Shown piece after piece: positions 1 to 9,507 of a stretch of DNA of 64,000 bases (position 1 is its first letter; every line of letters starts with the position of its first letter). The notes under the pieces are model-generated. The model saw nothing but the letters and a program-made list of their open reading frames with translations. It had not been told where the DNA came from and did no database searches. This DNA is from Alphaproteobacteria bacterium. GTDB taxonomy: Bacteria; Pseudomonadota; Alphaproteobacteria; Geminicoccales; Geminicoccaceae. The translations under genes and the position numbers were made by a program. Location: assembly GCA_026982705.1 (NCBI GenBank), contig JALSGP010000040.1, positions 1 through 64,000 of the forward strand, written 5' to 3'.

Positions 1-1215
<1,215 letters not shown>

Positions 1216-2551
1216 TCCCGCGGTCGCCCCGCCGCCGCGGCCGCCCCGTCCACCTCCCGGTTCCCGTCGCCTCCGGAGGATGGTCCGTGCCCCGGAGACG
1301 GGCCGCCACGGTCCCGCGCGGCTCCGATCCGGGCGCAAGGGTCGCTCCCATCGCCCGGGGCTCCGCGTGCGGTCCCCACCGGCACGTCCGGTCCACCGGC
1401 CGGGGGCGGTCCCCGAGACCGTCGGCATGCTCCGGAAGATCCCGCGCGTCACGGACCTTCCCGTCACGCGGTGGACAGGTCCATCCGGACTCCGGGGGCC
1501 GCGCGCCGGACGCCGCACGGATGCCCGCGGGGCCCGTCGATCCCCACGGTCGCCCCCACCCGCTTCCACCCGTCGTGGGGCTGCGGCCCAGTCCGGCGGG
1601 TCACGCTCGCTTCCGCCCACCCGGACCGGGGGCCGGGGGTGCGCGCGAAAGGGCCCCCTTCCGACGATCCGGCGTCCGTCTCCCCACGGACTCCCTCCCG
1701 CCGCGCCTCGCGCGGTCCGTCCTCCGGCCGGCTCCGGGGATCCCACGGGCGCCCCTCGCGCCGACGTCCCGCGACGACCCGCTCTCCCGCACGGGCGAAC
1801 CCATGCCGGCCGGGTCGGCACCGAGCGGATCGGCGAGGCCCGCCCCGCACGGAAGCGGGAACGCGGGGGCGAAGGGGAATCGCGGGACCCGGGGGAGCGC
1901 TCTCCCGCACGGAATTGGAACCGCGCCCGATGGTTTCCCCACCGGAAGCGGAGTCCTTCCGCACGGACGCGGAATTCTCCCGCAGCCCTCGACCGCGTGC
2001 CCGTGGGGACTCCCTTCCGCACGGGAGCGGCACGCCCCCTCCCGCGGATCCGCGCCCCCGAGGGAGGCCCTTTCACACGGGAGGAGGAGCGGCGACTTCC
2101 CACCCATCTCCGCCACGACGCCTTCGTATGGGAGCGGAGGATCGGGCTCCGTGCGGACGATCCCGCACGGGGTCCCCCTTCCCTACGGACGCGGCCCCAT
2201 GCGGATCCGGCCCCCCGTGGCAGCCGGCGCTCGCTTCCTTTCCCGGGGCAACGGGTGATCCCACCCGGGCATTCCGCATCCGCGCCGCGCTCGCGCCCTC
2301 CGCACGGGGCGCGGGGCACTGGCGGTCGCGGCGCGACCGGCCGCCCGCGTCGGAGCTCGCCCCGCACGGGATCGGCCGCGGGGGATCGTCGGCGCGATCC
2401 GGATCCGCACCGCTCCGCCCTGCAGCGGACCGGGACGGCCGCCCGGCGGCCGGTGGTTCCGCCTCGCGACGCCGATGGCGCCGGATCGGGGGATCCCGTG
2501 ACGGTCCCGCCGGCATTCCGCCCCGGCGGCGATCGGCCACCCCGGGATTCC
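1216..2551. other. Geneless GC-rich stretch of 1.34 kb
   Basis: No convincing gene is visible on either strand. The many long open frames overlap one another, are rich in Arg, Pro, Gly and Ser, and share no motif. This is expected where stop codons are rare because of high GC. The second half (about 1683-2369) carries a degenerate array with a CCGCACGG core, listed separately. A window this tightly packed makes a spacer of this length unusual. It could be decayed coding DNA, a structural or protein-binding region, or an untranslated transcript. Confidence 0.6.
1683..2369. repeat. Degenerate interspersed array, core CCGCACGG, mostly 50-66 nt apart
   Basis: Core CGCACGG, or a one- to three-base variant, occurs at 1683, 1742, 1788, 1846, 1906, 1960, 2018, 2074, 2125, 2182, 2248, 2299 and 2363, with an extra copy at 2164. 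Spacings between main copies are about 46-66 nt, most often 56-60. The best copies extend to a consensus close to CYTYCCGCACGGRAGCGG and are partly self-complementary (TCCCG..CGGGA). Spacing is not a multiple of three, so this is not a repetitive protein. Sequence between copies is not conserved. The function is unknown. Confidence 0.55.
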
Positions 2552-2761
2552 CTAGACCCAGAGGCCCGGACGATCGTCCCGCGGCCGGCGCCGGCCGGCG
2601 AGGCGCCGCGCCAGCTTGGCACGGGCGATCCGCTCCAGCTCGTGGCGGGAGACGTGGGCCGGCCCCGTCACCACCACCTCCTCCAGATGGACGGGGTCGA
2701 AGAGGGCCAGCGCCACCACCGGGCCGAGCCGGCGCCATTCCAGGATCAGCCCTTCCGACAT
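2552..2761 (-). CDS. Small conserved-type protein, DUF6898-like
   Basis: A 69-residue protein beginning MSEGLILEWRRLGPVV. It has an N-terminal beta-rich part followed by a helix (HVSRHELERIARAKLARRL) and a basic tail. The pattern (short strand, a VTGPA-type turn, then a helix with ERIA..KL) resembles the small alphaproteobacterial DUF6898 family, which is often mislabelled in databases; this is from memory and not tested. The start is well supported, because GGAGGAAGG lies 3 nt upstream of the ATG at 2759-2761. It is divergent from the HIT gene. The function is unknown. Confidence 0.6.
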   Translation of the reverse strand: MSEGLILEWRRLGPVVALALFDPVHLEEVVVTGPAHVSRHELERIARAKLARRLAGRRRPRDDRPGLWV

Positions 2762-2907
2762 GGTCCTTCCTCCACGACGGTCCCATCCTGCCGCGGGAAG
2801 GTTGAGGAAGGGTTGACGGTCCGGCGGCCGGTGGTGCGGCGCTTGACAGCGGCGCCTCCGTGGCGTTTGTCGGCCTCCGGTGGCGATCCCGGAGGGAGGA
2901 GGCGGGC

Positions 2908-3291
2908 ATGGAGCCGACCTACGACGACGGCAACGTCTTCGCACGGATCCTGCGCGGCGAGATCCCCTGCCGGAAGGTCTACGAGGACGAATGGGCCCTC
3001 GCCTTCCACGACATCAATCCGCGCGCGCCGGTGCACGTGCTGGTCATTCCCAAGGGCAGGTACATCAACATGGCCGACTTCCACCGCCGTGCCAGCGACG
3101 CGGAGATCGCCGGCTTCTTCCGGGCGGTGGGGCGGACGGCGGAACGGCTGGGGCTGGAGGCGCGGGGCTATCGCTTCCTCGCCAACAACGGTCCCGATGC
3201 CAGCCAGGAGGTCCCGCACTTCCACGTGCACATCTTCGGCGGCGCGCCCCTGGGCGCCATGATCGGCCGCGTGCGCGGCGGGACGGAGTGA
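2908..3291 (+). CDS. HIT family nucleotide-binding protein (HinT-like)
   Basis: A 127-residue histidine-triad protein, the usual length for bacterial HinT, which hydrolyses purine nucleoside phosphoramidates. The triad HFHVHIF lies at residues 104-110 (His104, His106, His108), and the N-terminal NVFARILRGEIPC matches the family. The ATG at 2908 follows the strong site GGAGGGAGGAGG at 2891-2902, while an upstream ATG at 2860 only adds a poorly conserved Arg-rich tail. A possible -35 TTGACA is at 2843-2848, but the matching -10 (about 2866) is weak. The next gene, a quinone oxidoreductase, starts 42 nt downstream and could be cotranscribed. Confidence 0.9.
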   Translation: MEPTYDDGNVFARILRGEIPCRKVYEDEWALAFHDINPRAPVHVLVIPKGRYINMADFHRRASDAEIAGFFRAVGRTAERLGLEARGYRFLANNGPDASQEVPHFHVHIFGGAPLGAMIGRVRGGTE

Positions 3292-3333
3292 GAGGGCCGG
3301 CGGCGCCGGTTCGGTGGATCGGGGAGGTGGACC

Positions 3334-4311
3334 ATGGCGAGACGGGTGGTGGTCCGGCGACACGGCGGACCCGAGGTGCTGGAGATCGAGAGCTACGAGC
3401 CGCCGGAGCCGGGGCCGGGCGAGGTGCGGCTGCGTCACACCGCCATCGGTCTCAACTTCATCGACGTCTATTTCCGCACCGGTCTCTATCCTCCGCCGCA
3501 GCTTCCCTTCACCCCCGGCTTCGAGGCCTGCGGCGTGGTGGAGGCGGTGGGCGAAGGGGTGGACTTCCTGCGGCCGGCCCAGCGGGTCGCCTACGGTACC
3601 GGCCCCCTCGGCGCCTATTGCGACGTGCGCACCATGCCGGCGCAGTACCTCGTCCCCATCCCCGACTCCATCCCCGACGAGGTGGCGGCGGCCATGATGC
3701 TCAAGGGCATGACCGCCCGCTATCTGCTGCGCCGCACCTACCCCGTCCGGCCCGGTGATCCCATCCTCTTCCACGCCGCCGCCGGCGGCGTCGGCCTCAT
3801 CGCCTGCCAGTGGGCCAAGCATCTGGGGGCGACCGTCATCGGCACCGTCGGCGGTCCCGAGAAGGCGGAGATCGCCCGCGCCCACGGCTGTGATCATCCC
3901 ATCGACTACACCCGCGAGGACTTCGTCGCCCGGGTGGACGCGATCACCGGCGGCGAGAAGCTGCCGGTGGTCTACGACGGCGTCGGTCGCGCCACCTTCC
4001 TCCGTTCCCTGGACTGTCTGCGTCCCCTCGGGATGATGGTGAGCTTCGGCAACGCCAGCGGGCCGGTGGATCCCTTCGACATCGGGCTCCTGGCCCGCAA
4101 GGGCGCCCTGTTCCTCACCCGTCCCACCCTCTTCGTCTACACCCGCACCCGCGAGCTGCTGCTGGAGCACGCCCGCGACGTGATCGAGGTGGTGGCGGGC
4201 GGGGTGGTGCGGGTGGAGATCGGCCAGCGTTTCCCGCTGGAGCGGGTGGCCGACGCCCACCGCGCGCTGGAGGGGCGACGTACCGTCGGCGCCACGGTGC
4301 TGCTGCCCTGA
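3334..4311 (+). CDS. qor: NADPH:quinone oxidoreductase, zinc-free MDR family
   Basis: A 325-residue medium-chain dehydrogenase/reductase of the quinone oxidoreductase type, which passes electrons from NADPH to quinones. Features seen are IGLNFIDVYFRTGLYP near residues 33-48 (typical of Qor), FTPGFEACGVV, and the nucleotide-binding AAAGGVGLIACQWAKHLGA near 149-167. The zinc-binding cysteines of alcohol dehydrogenases are absent, as expected for this branch. Start ATG follows GGGGAGGTGG at 3321-3330. A GC-rich hairpin downstream may end the hinT-qor unit. Confidence 0.88.
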   Translation: MARRVVVRRHGGPEVLEIESYEPPEPGPGEVRLRHTAIGLNFIDVYFRTGLYPPPQLPFTPGFEACGVVEAVGEGVDFLRPAQRVAYGTGPLGAYCDVRTMPAQYLVPIPDSIPDEVAAAMMLKGMTARYLLRRTYPVRPGDPILFHAAAGGVGLIACQWAKHLGATVIGTVGGPEKAEIARAHGCDHPIDYTREDFVARVDAITGGEKLPVVYDGVGRATFLRSLDCLRPLGMMVSFGNASGPVDPFDIGLLARKGALFLTRPTLFVYTRTRELLLEHARDVIEVVAGGVVRVEIGQRFPLERVADAHRALEGRRTVGATVLLP

Positions 4312-4334
4312 GGCGACGGATCCCCGGAAACGCC

Positions 4335-4360
4335 CGGCCGCGGCGATCCGTCCGCGGCCG
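4335..4360 (+). terminator. GC-rich hairpin after qor
   Basis: Perfect 9-bp inverted repeat CGGCCGCGG / CCGCGGCCG with an 8-nt loop, 24 nt after the qor stop. There is no T tract, so it may act as a weak or factor-assisted terminator or protect the 3' end. Confidence 0.45.
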
Positions 4361-5388
4361 TGTGCCTCCGGGCACCGCCGACCATCGGCCGGGGCGGAGG
4401 CTCCACGTCTCGAAGCGCTGTCCGGGCGTGGCACCATCTCCGCCATCCCCGGCCGCTGCCGGCGCGTGGCCTCGGTGGTGGCGCGGGGATCCATGCCCGG
4501 GTTCCGGCCTGGCGATCCGTCGGCACCCGCGGGCGGCCGTCCGCGGTTCGAAGCGGTGGACGGCACGCAGAAGCGACGTCGGGGAGCCCCTCGGGGTGGG
4601 TCCGCGGCGGCATCCGCCGTCGTCGTCGAGGGTGCGGGCGTCGCCCGTGCCTCGGCACAGCGCGACTCCGTCCCCGGGCGGCTCGCGGCTTCGCCGGGAT
4701 CGCGACGGACGGTGGGGATCGGCGTCGACGGCCACCCCGAGCGCGGCATGTCCCGGACGAGGATGCCCGCCGGCCGGTGGTCCGGCGCGGGCCATCGCGC
4801 GTCGTCCCGTCGATCCCGGCGGATGTGCACCGCGTGGCGAGGGGATCGACGGCGGATCGCGCCGCAGGCGGAACCCGGCAGGTGAGGCGCGGATCCATCC
4901 GCCAACGCGGCCACATCTCCCGGTGTGCATCACACCGCCCGGTCGTGCGTTCGCGCCGGATGCCGGCCCCGCACCATAGGGGTGCATGCGGACGGGCGCC
5001 ACCGGGGACGGCGAGACGGCGGTGCCCGAACCCCCGCGCCCCGTATCGTCGCTCCCGGGCCGTGGACGGGGCCCTGCCGCGCCCACCCGGTCCGGTCGAC
5101 CACCGGGCGTCGCGGGTCCCTCGGAGGCGGCGGCCATCCGGACCGCGAGCCGCCGTTCCCGCGCCCGCTGCGCTGCCACGGGGTCACGTCCTCCGGGTTC
5201 GGGCGATGCCCGTCCTCTGCGGACGTCCGGCACGCCCCCGGTGGACGCGGTCGCGGCCCGGCGGGAACGCCGCGCTCCCCGCGCGCCCGGCGCGACCCCA
5301 CGCCGGGGTGCCGGCGGAGAGCCCCGTGGCCCGCTCCGCCCGGGCCCCGGCGCGACCGCCTCCCCGGACGGCGGCCTGATCGTCCTCC
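4361..5388. other. Geneless GC-rich stretch of about 1 kb between convergent qor and flgH
   Basis: No open frame here shows a family motif, a good ribosome-binding site and sensible composition together. The frames present are Arg/Pro/Gly-rich and overlap on several strands. The only small feature that stands out is a perfect palindrome, CGGTGTG-CAT-CACACCG, at 4921-4937. I see no copy of the CCGCACGG array found at 1.7-2.4 kb. Because both flanking genes end here, no promoter is required. Confidence 0.55.
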
Positions 5389-6255
5389 TCAGTAGGGCAG
5401 GAGGATGTCCAGCACCTGGGCACCCCAGCGGGGCTGCTGGACGTCGGTGATCTGACCGCGGCCGCCGTAGCCCACCCGCAGCTCGGCGATGCGGTCGGAA
5501 CTGACGGTGTTGTCGGGGCGGATGTCCTCCGGCCGCACCACGCCGGCCACCACCACCTCGCGCAGCTCGTAGTTGACCCGCACCTCCTGCCGTCCGCGGA
5601 TCACCAGATTGCCGTTGGGCAGCACCTGAGTGACCACCGCCGCCACGGCGAGCCGGATGGTCTCGGCCCGGTCCACCGCCCCGCTGCCCTCGTGTCCGGC
5701 GCTGGCGGTGAGGTCCACGAGCTTCGCCGGGTCGGGCGATCCCGGCAGCGCCCGCGCCAGCCGCTGCGTCACCCCGAAGAGGGCCGCCATGCCCATGGCG
5801 TCGGCGTTCTTGCGGCTCCGCACCGTGCGGTTCTGGATCTTGGCGCGGTCGGCGATGGTGATCTCGACGGTGACGATGTCGCCGACCCGCCGCGCCCGTT
5901 GGTCCCGGAAGAAGCCGCGCGCCCCTTCCCGCCACAGCGAGGCCGGTCCGGCCCGGATCTGCCGGCGCGGCGCCGGGACCGGCATGCGGACGGGGCCGCG
6001 GGCCACCTCGGTGCGGGGGTCGCGCACCGGCTCCAGCTCCGGCACCTTCCCCACCTGCGCCAGCCGTTCGGGAATGTTGCAGGCGGCCAGCGCCGGCAGC
6101 AGCGCCAGCAACAGGGCCGCCCGCACCCACGGTCCCGGCGCCGGCGGCCTGCTCCGCCCTCCCCAAGCCCCGGGCCGGTCGCGCGGCACCATCCGCACGA
6201 CGCCTCCGGCCCGCGCCCCCACGACCCGGAGGATCCCGCATCCGACCCGGATCAT
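5389..6255 (-). CDS. flgH: Flagellar L-ring protein FlgH
   Basis: Outer-membrane lipoprotein forming the flagellar L-ring. The lipobox LPALAAC puts the lipidated Cys at residue 59 of the 288-residue reading. The body contains SLWREGARGFFRDQRA, RVGDIVTVEI, and the C-terminal IRPDNTVSSDRIAELRVGYGGRG, all FlgH-like. The ATG at 6255 overlaps the flgA stop (ATGA) and follows GGAGG, which favours coupled translation. It implies a long 58-residue leader, and Met22 (about 6192) would give a more usual signal peptide. It is last of four flagellar genes. Confidence 0.92.
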   Translation of the reverse strand: MIRVGCGILRVVGARAGGVVRMVPRDRPGAWGGRSRPPAPGPWVRAALLLALLPALAACNIPERLAQVGKVPELEPVRDPRTEVARGPVRMPVPAPRRQIRAGPASLWREGARGFFRDQRARRVGDIVTVEITIADRAKIQNRTVRSRKNADAMGMAALFGVTQRLARALPGSPDPAKLVDLTASAGHEGSGAVDRAETIRLAVAAVVTQVLPNGNLVIRGRQEVRVNYELREVVVAGVVRPEDIRPDNTVSSDRIAELRVGYGGRGQITDVQQPRWGAQVLDILLPY

Positions 6256-7058
6256 CCGTCGCCTCCCACCGCCACCGCTTCGCGCGGGCCGGTGATGCGG
6301 GCGCGCAGCCCGCGACCGCTGTCGGGATTGATCAGCCGCACCACCTGGCCGAGCCCGCCGTCCTCCAGCGCCCGGGCGGTGAGCAGCAGTTCGAGGGCGC
6401 CGCTGCGGTAGACCACGGTCACGGGATCGCCCCGCCGCACCAGCCGCGGCGGTCCCACGTCGTCGCGCCGAACGGGCCGGCCCGCCGGCAGCCGCCGCCG
6501 GGTCTCCAGCCCCAGCAACGCCCCCACGTCGCGCACCACCTCCGCCGGCAACGTCCGCAACGGTCTCTCGACCACCTCCAGCATCCCGGCCTCCAGCCGT
6601 GTGCCGGCGGGCACCGGCCGCCGCGGCACCGGGACCGGCACCAGCACCCGCAGCTCCCCCACCAGCACCAGGGTCGCCCGGCTGCCGTCCCCGGCCACCG
6701 CCTCCACCACCGCCCGGAACCGACCCCTCGCGGAATCCAGGTCCCAGTCCGCCGGCACGAGACGGATGGGCGTCGCCGAGGGATTGGGGAGCGGCAGCGC
6801 GGGCCGGTGCACCCGCAGTTCCACCCGCCCGTCCCGCGGGGCCGGCGGCAGATCCTCCGCGAACAGCCGCCGCAGATGATCCGCCCCGAAGGGCTCGCCC
6901 GGGGCCAGCACCACCACCGCGGCCCGCACCGGTACCGCCGAGCCCATGGCCAGCAGCAGGAGCAGCAGCCCCGCGAGGAACGCCGCCGATCGTGGGCGTC
7001 GTCCGGTTTCTCTCCCCGGACGGTACCGGAAGCGGAACGTTTCGTGCCACCTGCGCAT
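6252..7058 (-). CDS. flgA: Flagellar P-ring assembly chaperone FlgA
   Basis: Periplasmic chaperone for P-ring assembly, 268 residues. A signal segment (FLAGLLLLLLAMGSAVPVRA) occupies about residues 28-47. The C-terminal half is the SAF-like FlgA domain, with VPVPRRPVPAGTRLEAGML, a DVGALLGLETRRRLPAGRPVR region, and the terminal VRLINPDSGRGLRARI typical of FlgA. The ATG lies 4 nt after the flgG stop. Order flgF-flgG-flgA-flgH is the common alphaproteobacterial one. No flgI was seen in the window. Confidence 0.9.
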   Translation of the reverse strand: MRRWHETFRFRYRPGRETGRRPRSAAFLAGLLLLLLAMGSAVPVRAAVVVLAPGEPFGADHLRRLFAEDLPPAPRDGRVELRVHRPALPLPNPSATPIRLVPADWDLDSARGRFRAVVEAVAGDGSRATLVLVGELRVLVPVPVPRRPVPAGTRLEAGMLEVVERPLRTLPAEVVRDVGALLGLETRRRLPAGRPVRRDDVGPPRLVRRGDPVTVVYRSGALELLLTARALEDGGLGQVVRLINPDSGRGLRARITGPREAVAVGGDG

Positions 7059-7062
7059 GGCA

Positions 7063-7848
7063 TCACCGCATCTGGTTGGTGGCGGCCATCATCTCGTCGG
7101 CGGCACGGATCACCTTGGAGTTCATCTCGTAGGCCCGCTGGGCCGTGATGAGGGCGGTGATCTCCTGCACCGGATTGACGTTGGAGTTCTCCAGAAAGCC
7201 CTGGAGCACGGTGCCGAAACCGTCGCTGCCGGGCGTGCCGAGATCGGCGGGTCCGGATGCCGGCGTCTCCACCAGCAGATTGCCCCCGATCTCCTCCAGC
7301 CCGGCCGGATTGACGAAGCGGGCGAGCTGGAGTTGGCCCAGCGGCTGCAGCTCCACCTGGCCGCGGATCTTGGCGTAGATCCCGCCCTCGGCGTTGATGG
7401 AAATGTCGACGGCGTCGGCGGGCACGGTGATGCCCGGCGAGACGGTGTAGCCGTCGGCGGTGACGATGGTGCCCTCCGGCGAGAGCTGGAAGTTGCCGGA
7501 GCGGGTGTAGGCGATGCGCCCGTCGGGCAGTTCGACCACGAAGAAACCCTCGCCCTGGATGGCGAGATCGAGGGTGTTCTCGGTGTTCACCAGCGGTCCC
7601 TGCTCGTTCACGCGGTAGACGGCCGCCGTCTTGACGCCGAGACCCAGCTGGACACCGGCGGGCACCACCGTGCCGTTCTGGGAGGAGGCGGCGCCGATGC
7701 GGCGTTCGCTCTGGTAGAGCAGGTCCTGGAACTCCGGCCGGTGGCGCTTGTAGCCGGTGGTGGTCATGTTGGCGATGTTGTTGGCGATGACCTCCACATG
7801 GAGCTGCTGGGCCATCATCCCCGTGGCGGCGACGCTCAGCGCACGCAT
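7063..7848 (-). CDS. flgG: Flagellar distal rod protein FlgG
   Basis: A 261-residue distal rod protein, the standard FlgG length. The N-terminus MRALSVAATGMMAQQL followed by VIANNIANMTTTGYKR is the flagellar rod signature, and the C-terminus (VNPVQEITALITAQRAYEMN) is the rod/hook family C-terminal coil. The ATG is preceded by GGGAGACGGAAC. It sits 40 nt after flgF and is almost contiguous with flgA. Confidence 0.96.
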   Translation of the reverse strand: MRALSVAATGMMAQQLHVEVIANNIANMTTTGYKRHRPEFQDLLYQSERRIGAASSQNGTVVPAGVQLGLGVKTAAVYRVNEQGPLVNTENTLDLAIQGEGFFVVELPDGRIAYTRSGNFQLSPEGTIVTADGYTVSPGITVPADAVDISINAEGGIYAKIRGQVELQPLGQLQLARFVNPAGLEEIGGNLLVETPASGPADLGTPGSDGFGTVLQGFLENSNVNPVQEITALITAQRAYEMNSKVIRAADEMMAATNQMR

Positions 7849-7888
7849 GTTCCGTCTCCCCTCGCTTGCGGACGCGACCGCGACATGC

Positions 7889-8608
7889 TCAACTCCGCGC
7901 GAGCGTCCGTTCGGTGGTGCGACGTTCGAGCTCGTAGTGGGTGCCGATGAGCTGCAGCGCCCGCTCGTAGCTGCGCTGCACCTCCATCAGACGGGTGAGC
8001 TCCTGGACCGGACGCACGTTGGACCCCTCGAGCATGCCCTGGACGATCCGGCTCTTCTCCGTCGGCTCCGGGATCTCGTCGGTGCGGAACAGCCCGTCTC
8101 CGGCCCGCCGCAGCACCGCCGGATCGGCGAACACCACCGGACGGATGCGGGCCACGGGCCCCTCCTCGGTGGACACGGTGCCGTCTCCGGCGACGGTGAT
8201 CTCGCCGGCATCCGGCGGGATCTCGATGGGCGCGCCGTTCTCGTCCAGCAGGGCATAGCCCTGCGAGGTGACGATGCGCCCCGTGGGATCGCGTTCGAAG
8301 CGGCCGGCGCGGGTATAGGCGGGCCCGTCCGCCGTCATCACCGTGAACCAGCCGGGCCCGTGGATGGCGAGGTCGAGGGGATTGCCCGTGGACAGCAGCG
8401 GTCCCTCGGCGGGATCGAAGAGGCGGCCCACGTCCTGCACGAAATGGACCCGTTCTCCGTCGCGCCCCCGCCAGGGCACGCTCGCCGCCCGTTCCAGCTC
8501 CGCCTTGAAGCCGGGGGTGTTCATGTTGGCGATGTTGTTGGCGATGACGTCGAGACGGCGGCGCACCGAGAGCGCGCGGGCCAGCGCCAGATAGGCGGTG
8601 TTGTCCAT
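7889..8608 (-). CDS. flgF: Flagellar proximal rod protein FlgF
   Basis: A 239-residue rod protein. The start MDNTAYLALARAL and the signature VIANNIANMNTPGFKA place it in the rod family. The central part (STGNPLDLAIHGPGWFTVMT) and the C-terminal VRPVQELTRLMEVQRSYERA agree with FlgF. The frame extends 13 codons upstream, but ATG at 8608 matches the family and has GGAGA 8 nt before it. It is the first gene of the flgFGAH operon, with a candidate sigma-54 promoter just upstream. Confidence 0.94.
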   Translation of the reverse strand: MDNTAYLALARALSVRRRLDVIANNIANMNTPGFKAELERAASVPWRGRDGERVHFVQDVGRLFDPAEGPLLSTGNPLDLAIHGPGWFTVMTADGPAYTRAGRFERDPTGRIVTSQGYALLDENGAPIEIPPDAGEITVAGDGTVSTEEGPVARIRPVVFADPAVLRRAGDGLFRTDEIPEPTEKSRIVQGMLEGSNVRPVQELTRLMEVQRSYERALQLIGTHYELERRTTERTLARS

Positions 8609-8642
8609 GGACCGTCTCCAACGGCGCGTCCACCCCGGCCCT

Positions 8643-8658
8643 CGCACGATCCGTGCCG
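8643..8658 (-). promoter_or_regulatory. Candidate sigma-54 promoter of flgFGAH
   Basis: On the minus strand, CGGCACGGATCGTGCG has GG (8657-8656) and GC (8645-8644) separated by exactly 10 nt, as in the -24/-12 consensus TGGCAC-N5-TTGC. It lies about 36 nt from the flgF start. Many alphaproteobacteria use sigma-54 for rod and hook genes. The same bases are nearly palindromic (GCAC..GTGC), so chance is possible. Confidence 0.4.
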
Positions 8659-8765
8659 GGGCGGCGGAACGGCGGTGGTGGGACGTCCCGGGCTCCGGAC
8701 CCGGCAGATCCTGCCGTCCGCCGTGCCGCCGCGGCGGACTCTGCCACCCCTTCCTGAACGACCCG

Positions 8766-9503
8766 TTAACGCCGTGTCGCTCCGGCCCGCTTCCGTCGCA
8801 GCAGCACGTCGCGGGCGAGGTTGAGCTGCCGGGCGAGATATTCGCTGCCGCCGTGGTCCGGGTGGATCTTCGCCATCAGCCGGCGATGGGCGGCCCGGAT
8901 GGCCTCCTCGTCGGCGCCGGGCTCGAGGCCGAGGACCGCCCAGGCGGTGGCCTCGTCCATCTCTCCGCCGCCCCCCGCAGGACCGGCCTCCTCCCGGCGG
9001 GCGTGGGCCCGGGTGCGCCAGGCGGGATCGCGCCGGTCGAGATAGGCTTCCAGCAGCGCCACGCTGTCCGGATCGTGGGCGCGGATTTCCGCCAGCAGTT
9101 CCAGCAGGGCGTCGAGATCCAGACGGGAGAGGCGCAGGCCCGCCTTCGTCCCGCGCCGCACGCGTCCGTCCACCCGCCCGCTGGCGTGGTCCAGTTCCAT
9201 CTCCAGCCAGTCGGTGACGGCCCGGCTGACCGCGTCCTCCGCCCCATCCTCCCCTTCGAGGGGATCGGCCGGCCGCCGCGCCCGCCACAGGCTGCGCAGG
9301 GCCACGGCCGCCGCCGCCAGCGCCGCGATGGCGAGGCCCACCCGTCCGGCGTAGACGAGGCCGGCCCCCAGCAGTGATCCGAAGACGGCGACGAAGGTGC
9401 GGATCGCCCGGGCCAGCTCGCTCGCCGGCACGGTGGCGAGCCAGCGCAGGGCGAGGACGGCGAGCACGGCGGCGAGGAGGGCCAGCAGCAGCCAGCCGCT
9501 CAT
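8766..9503 (-). CDS. Membrane-anchored J-domain protein
   Basis: A 245-residue protein with two N-terminal membrane segments (about residues 3-25 and 37-70) and a C-terminal J domain. The J-domain motif HPDHGGS lies near residue 216, preceded by AIRAAHRRLMAKI, and should stimulate an Hsp70 partner at the inner membrane. The middle (WLEMELDHASGRVDGRVRRG) matches the linker of alphaproteobacterial proteins usually annotated as DnaJ-domain proteins. The ATG lies 4 nt after the upstream VWA gene, so the two form a pair. Confidence 0.82.
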   Translation of the reverse strand: MSGWLLLALLAAVLAVLALRWLATVPASELARAIRTFVAVFGSLLGAGLVYAGRVGLAIAALAAAAVALRSLWRARRPADPLEGEDGAEDAVSRAVTDWLEMELDHASGRVDGRVRRGTKAGLRLSRLDLDALLELLAEIRAHDPDSVALLEAYLDRRDPAWRTRAHARREEAGPAGGGGEMDEATAWAVLGLEPGADEEAIRAAHRRLMAKIHPDHGGSEYLARQLNLARDVLLRRKRAGATRR

Positions 9504-9507
9504 GGCC

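Noticed and set aside
1683-2369. CCGCACGG array as a CRISPR
   Set aside because: Repeats are short, degenerate and unevenly spaced, and no cas gene is near.
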